Assembly (NCBI GenBank): GCA_029866325.1
Contig: JARWZO010000018.1
Location: forward strand, 62,001-126,000
Length of the DNA: 64,000 bases
Source: Fluviicola sp.
Lineage (GTDB): Bacteria; Bacteroidota; Bacteroidia; Flavobacteriales_D; Crocinitomicaceae
Direction: 5' to 3'
Shown: piece by piece, positions 60,745-64,000 of the stretch
Layout of the letters: each line of letters starts with the position of its first letter
Position numbering within the stretch: the stretch's first letter is position 1
Program-made: the position numbers and the translations under genes
Notes under the pieces: generated by a model
Database searches by the model: none
What the model saw: the letters and a program-made list of their open reading frames with translations, nothing else
Told to the model about the DNA's origin: nothing

Positions 60745-61386
60745 ATGCGTAGTTTATTCATTTTAGCCGTTTCGGTTGTAGCTTGTTTTTCATTTTCTTT
60801 TGCTCAAAAAGGGGGCGATTCACTTCGTTTGATCCAGCTTTCGGGCGTTGTAGTTTCATCTGACAGTTTAGAGCAAATGCCTTATGCAACTGTATTTGAT
60901 AAAACCGTTGGTCGTGGAACAATAGCTGATTATTTCGGGTTCTTTTCAGTTGTAGTGCAGCCTGGAGATACAATCCTCTTTCGCTATTTCGGTCACCACG
61001 AATCGAGTTTCATCGTGCCTGATACATTAACTGATGATCGTTATTCAATGATTCACATGATGGTGAAAGATACTACACTCAACTACCTTCCTATGGTAAC
61101 AGTTTATCCGTGGCCTTCAAGAGCCGATTTTGCACGTGCCTTTATTGAAATGGATCCGTATGATGATGCGTTCAGACAAGCTCAGAAAAAACTTTCGGGT
61201 GAAAGCCTAGCGTTTATTGCATCAAAAGTAGGTTCTGACGGTTCAATCTCTTATGGATACGCTATCAATCAACAAAACACGCGCTTGTATACTATGGGGC
61301 AATCTCCGGTAAACAACCTGATGAATCCGTTTGCGTGGGCATCTTTCCTTCAGGCTTGGCGATCAGGACAATTGGGGAAACAATAA
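60745..61386 (+). CDS. Secreted carboxypeptidase-like regulatory domain protein
   Basis: A 213-residue protein with a signal peptide (..VVACFSFSFAQ) and a CarboxypepD_reg-like Ig fold (about 30-115): LSGVVVSSDSLEQMPYATVFDKTVGRGTIADYFGFFSVVVQPGDTILFRYFGH (landmark). The C-terminal half is helical and ends GQLGKQ. Relatives in Bacteroidota are exported or surface-exposed proteins of unknown role. It stands alone and its stop lies in a palindrome. Confidence 0.8.
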   Translation: MRSLFILAVSVVACFSFSFAQKGGDSLRLIQLSGVVVSSDSLEQMPYATVFDKTVGRGTIADYFGFFSVVVQPGDTILFRYFGHHESSFIVPDTLTDDRYSMIHMMVKDTTLNYLPMVTVYPWPSRADFARAFIEMDPYDDAFRQAQKKLSGESLAFIASKVGSDGSISYGYAINQQNTRLYTMGQSPVNNLMNPFAWASFLQAWRSGQLGKQ

Positions 61387-61400
61387 CACAAGTGTTATTG
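61381..61400. terminator. Palindrome over the stop codon of the 60.7 kb gene
   Basis: CAATAACACAAGTGTTATTG has perfect 9-base arms around AA. The TAA stop lies in the left arm. No T-run follows on either strand, so its role as a terminator is uncertain. Confidence 0.5.
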
Positions 61401-61403
61401 TGG

Positions 61404-61423
61404 GTTCGCGATTCATCGCGAAC
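61404..61423. repeat. GTTCGCGAT palindrome
   Basis: GTTCGCGATTCATCGCGAAC has perfect 9-bp arms around TC, four bases after the previous palindrome. Function unknown. Confidence 0.6.
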
Positions 61424-61464
61424 TACAAACAAAATCTATAACACATTTTACTTTGTTTAGAGAT

Positions 61465-61512
61465 TTTGGCGCGGGATCACGCCTGAGGCGGACAGGTGCG
61501 TCCGAGCCTACA
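61465..61512. repeat. GTAGGCGCGGGA element, degenerate copy 3
   Basis: GGCGCGGGATCACGCCTGAGGCGGACAGGTGCGTCC then GAGCCTAC (landmarks, 61469-61512) resembles the 8.79 and 33.59 kb elements, with an insertion in the loop. Confidence 0.5.
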
Positions 61513-61530
61513 GAAATTCATTCCATTCAT

Positions 61531-62841
61531 TTATTTCGACAATCCCATTTTGTAACGGGCTAATACTCGTTCACGGGCGAATGTATGATCCACAATCGGT
61601 TTCGGATAGATTTCCGTTCCAAATTCGGGAACCCATTTGCGGATGTACATGAATTGAGGATCGAATTTTTCTTGTTGCAACGTCGGATTAAACACGCGGA
61701 AATAAGGCGCTGCATCGCACCCCGAACTTGCCGCCCATTGCCAACCTCCCACATTACTTGCCAATTCAAAATCAAGGAGTTTTTCGGCAAAGTACCGTTC
61801 ACCCAACCGCCAATCGAGCAGCAGGTGTTTGGTAAAAAAACTGGCTACAACCATGCGAACGCGGTTATGCATGTGACCTGTGGCATTCAATTCCCGCATC
61901 CCGGCGTCTACCAGCGGATAACCGGTTTTTCCTTCGCACCATAATCTGAAATGCTCTTCGTTGTGTTCCCATTCAATGCGGTCATATTCCGGTTTAAACG
62001 ATTTTATGACCGATTGCGGGAAGTGAAAAATGATCATTTGGTAGAAATCGCGCCAAATCAACTCATTGAGAAATTTTTCTCCGTTAGCTTGTGCCAATCG
62101 CGTCAGTTCACGAATAGAAATGGTTCCGAAACGCAGGTGTAAACTCAAACGGGAAGTACCATTTACCGAAGGAATGTCACGCGTTTCATGGTAACTACGA
62201 ATGATTTCGATAGCAGGAGAACGATCTGGAAATTCGACCGTTTGTAAATCGGAAAAGCCCAAGTCATGAAGAGAAATTACATCAAGAGGAACGGATCCTT
62301 TTCGTAGGTTGTCGGTATATGCTTCTACGGGATAACTCTTCGTGTAAAATGCCGTTAGTTGGTCTTTCCAGCGGCGCATATAAGGCGTAAAAATTGTATA
62401 TGGTTTCCCGTCGGGTTTTACCACTTCTCCTTTTTCGAAAATCACATGATCTTTGGCACCGATGAATGCTACTGATTGTTGCTGGAGCACTTCTGCCAAT
62501 TGTTTGTCGCGCTCAAGTGCATACGGTTCGTAATCGCGGTTAGTAAAAACTACTTGTGCATTGAGACGTTGAACCAATTCAGGAATCTTGTCAATCGGAT
62601 TTCCTGCCACCACGATGAGATCGCTTCCCAACTCTTGATACTGCCTTTTAAGCGCTTTTACCTCACGGTGAATAAACAGCACGCGTTGATCATTTGAGGG
62701 TAATTGCTCCAGAATAACGGTGTCAAAAATAAAAACGGGCTGAACCGAATGTCCGTCTTTCAGTGCTTTAAAGAGTCCGGCATTGTCGGCAATGCGCAGA
62801 TCTCGTCTGTGCCAGAAGAGCGTTGTTGTTTTCGGTTCCAT
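61531..62841 (-). CDS. phr: Deoxyribodipyrimidine photolyase (class I CPD type)
   Basis: The start is the ATG at 62841 (MEPKTTTLFWHRRDLRIADN), giving 436 residues. It is a light-driven CPD-repair enzyme of the class I group: the MTHF/antenna N-terminal domain (about 1-130), then the FAD domain with NELIWRDFYQMIIFHFP, MRELNATGHMHNRVRMVVASFFTKHLLLDWRLGERYFAEKLLDFELASNVGGWQWAASSGCDAAPYFR as landmarks at about 265-355. It is separate from the CRY-DASH gene at 16.9 kb. Confidence 0.96.
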   Translation of the reverse strand: MEPKTTTLFWHRRDLRIADNAGLFKALKDGHSVQPVFIFDTVILEQLPSNDQRVLFIHREVKALKRQYQELGSDLIVVAGNPIDKIPELVQRLNAQVVFTNRDYEPYALERDKQLAEVLQQQSVAFIGAKDHVIFEKGEVVKPDGKPYTIFTPYMRRWKDQLTAFYTKSYPVEAYTDNLRKGSVPLDVISLHDLGFSDLQTVEFPDRSPAIEIIRSYHETRDIPSVNGTSRLSLHLRFGTISIRELTRLAQANGEKFLNELIWRDFYQMIIFHFPQSVIKSFKPEYDRIEWEHNEEHFRLWCEGKTGYPLVDAGMRELNATGHMHNRVRMVVASFFTKHLLLDWRLGERYFAEKLLDFELASNVGGWQWAASSGCDAAPYFRVFNPTLQQEKFDPQFMYIRKWVPEFGTEIYPKPIVDHTFARERVLARYKMGLSK

Positions 62842-62904
62842 GTTCTGATGCGTAATCCTTAAACACAGAAACACAGCAATTGTTCGCGAATGAAAGCAGA
62901 AATG

Positions 62905-63219
62905 TTACCAGCTGTGTATAATACCGGCAGTGGCCACAATGAAACCGATTATGGTTCCGATTAATGTCATTCGGGTACGTTTGCGTAGGTAAACGAATGA
63001 GCAAAAGATCACCGAAAACGCACCGATAATGATGCAAAGGATACTCACCAAACTTTGTTGCGACTCATACTTTTCGGTCAAATAAATCGGAAATTCGAAT
63101 GATTTGGTATCGGGACTGTTGAGATCGGCCAGAAAAGGAATTACCGCAAATTGATTGTAACAGGCGAATAACAATCCTATAATACTGATAACAAATCCGA
63201 TAGCCGATAACGATCTCAC
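62905..63219 (-). CDS. Hypothetical three-helix membrane protein
   Basis: A 104-residue protein with three hydrophobic segments (about 5-22, 55-76, 84-101) and a polar loop of about 30 residues between the first two (NSPDTKSFEFPIYLTEKYES). It starts with GTG at 63219; there is no ATG in frame. No family recognised. It lies upstream of phr on the same strand, 63 bases away, and might be cotranscribed. Confidence 0.6.
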   Translation of the reverse strand: MRSLSAIGFVISIIGLLFACYNQFAVIPFLADLNSPDTKSFEFPIYLTEKYESQQSLVSILCIIIGAFSVIFCSFVYLRKRTRMTLIGTIIGFIVATAGIIHSW

Positions 63220-63435
63220 AATTGGTAGTTCATTTTCAACAAAAATAAGAAGAAAGTTGAATGAGCGGTATATCTGTGAAATGATCGCGTCTTTCTTGGA
63301 GGTGCCAACGGTTTAATCAACAATAGATTCACTGGAATAAACAACAAATACCGCTAGGGTAAATCGGTTGTCTGCTTCCATAAAATCGTTTTACATTGAA
63401 CTCCGATTATGTGAATCGTATCTAAAACGAACTCT

Positions 63436-64000
63436 ATGAGAATACTGTTACTTATTGCTGTCACAGGTTTATTTCCAATCTCTTTTTTCGCTCAGCGTAA
63501 CGTTGATTTGGAATTGACAATGACTAGTCCTTCGGATGGAGAATACATTCCACCCGGCCAAATTTTCCCGTTTACGGTTTCAGTGAAAAACGTGGGAACC
63601 ACAAACCTTCTTACTACCGATTCGGTTGCCTATTATTTGCTCATGAACGGTGACACCCTTACTTTTCAGCCGGATAACATCAATCATATCTTTTATACCG
63701 GAAACGCTTTGCAAACAGGCGAATCGTTTAGCATTAACCGCCAAATGGGATTTGATGTTTCGCTCGACGGTCAGGATGTTGACTTATGCGTATTTGTGAA
63801 ACCTTACAGCCTGCTTGATCCGGTAAGTGATAGTTTGTTGACAGACAACACTGATTGTGTGACCATTCACGTGATGAACGATCCGGCGAGCTTAGATGAA
63901 GAACAAGCTGCTTCGGTTTCGATCTATCCCAATCCGGCTGCAAGCCAGTTTAAGATTGACATAAAAGACGCGCAACTTCAGTCTGTAAATGCCATTGATG
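63436..64000 (+). CDS. Secreted protein with T9SS type A tail (partial, runs off the right edge)
   Basis: The ATG at 63436 opens a frame that is still open at the window end (188 codons visible). The start is a signal peptide (MRILLLIAVTGLFPISFFAQ), then a CARDB/Ig-like beta domain (SPSDGEYIPPGQIFPFTVSVKNVGTTNL as a landmark) and, near the edge, SIYPNPAASQFKI, the start of a type A T9SS sorting domain. The C-terminus is missing. The 216 bp before it hold no other gene. Confidence 0.85.
   Translation, partial: MRILLLIAVTGLFPISFFAQRNVDLELTMTSPSDGEYIPPGQIFPFTVSVKNVGTTNLLTTDSVAYYLLMNGDTLTFQPDNINHIFYTGNALQTGESFSINRQMGFDVSLDGQDVDLCVFVKPYSLLDPVSDSLLTDNTDCVTIHVMNDPASLDEEQAASVSIYPNPAASQFKIDIKDAQLQSVNAID

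Overview
This is 64 kb of chromosome from a member of the Bacteroidota, most likely Flavobacteriales and probably close to Crocinitomicaceae/Fluviicola; the family placement is inference. The evidence is type IX secretion (T9SS) cargo with type A and type B C-terminal sorting domains, a PorP/SprF protein, DUF4270, DUF3098 and DUF2279 proteins, two LytS/LytTR pairs, a TonB receptor with a carboxypeptidase-like N-terminal domain, and promoters of the Bacteroidota TAnnTTTG type. Gene density is high and most genes are housekeeping. No tRNA, rRNA, CRISPR array, transposase or prophage gene was seen.

Layout. 1-5.7 kb: superoxide dismutase, then a leftward operon of a half-length glycogen-synthase-like protein, a DUF4270 lipoprotein, glmS and a GNAT acetyltransferase. 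5.8-9.6 kb: rightward panC, panD, a flippase-like membrane protein, an hldE/rfaE2-type nucleotidyltransferase and an alpha/beta hydrolase. 9.7-12.3 kb: a leftward LiaF-like protein/LytS kinase/LytTR regulator operon. 12.5-16.6 kb: leftward small and envelope genes including an OmpA lipoprotein. 16.6-19.7 kb: a cryptochrome-DASH, flavin reductase and SDR operon bracketed by two nearly identical 63-bp inverted elements. 19.7-23.7 kb: DUF2279, a small TonB-C-like protein, PorP/SprF and a T9SS type B cargo. 23.9-28.7 kb: one 1596-residue protein with 13 tandem Ig-like repeats. 28.9-30.3 kb: Mrp and NifU iron-sulfur proteins.

31.3-35.9 kb: YHS, DoxX-like, LysE and Crp/Fnr genes facing a DinB/NRDE/ATP-grasp operon; both promoter regions carry the same 18-bp operator-like palindrome. 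36-39.5 kb: secreted T9SS proteins. 39.8-41.6 kb: a second LytS/LytTR pair. 41.8-44.8 kb: flavodoxin-fold oxidoreductase and TonB receptor. 45-49 kb: queA, truB, uppP, DUF3098, ftsX. 49.3-52.9 kb: YceI lipoprotein, aspartate kinase, two HTH regulators, an AHSA1 protein. 54-60.4 kb: MoxR, two parvulin chaperones, guaB. 61.5-62.8 kb: class I photolyase. A T9SS-type secreted protein runs off the right edge.

The most unusual content is intergenic: at least seven kinds of palindromic or inverted-repeat element, including a four-copy family with CCCACAGATGCACAGAT ends, a perfect 56-bp palindrome before an HTH gene, and the inverted pair around the photolyase operon that shares a 16-bp core with that palindrome. 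The candidates I would follow first are the bracketed photolyase cassette, the Crp/Fnr operator pair, and the giant repeat protein beside the PorP/type B pair.
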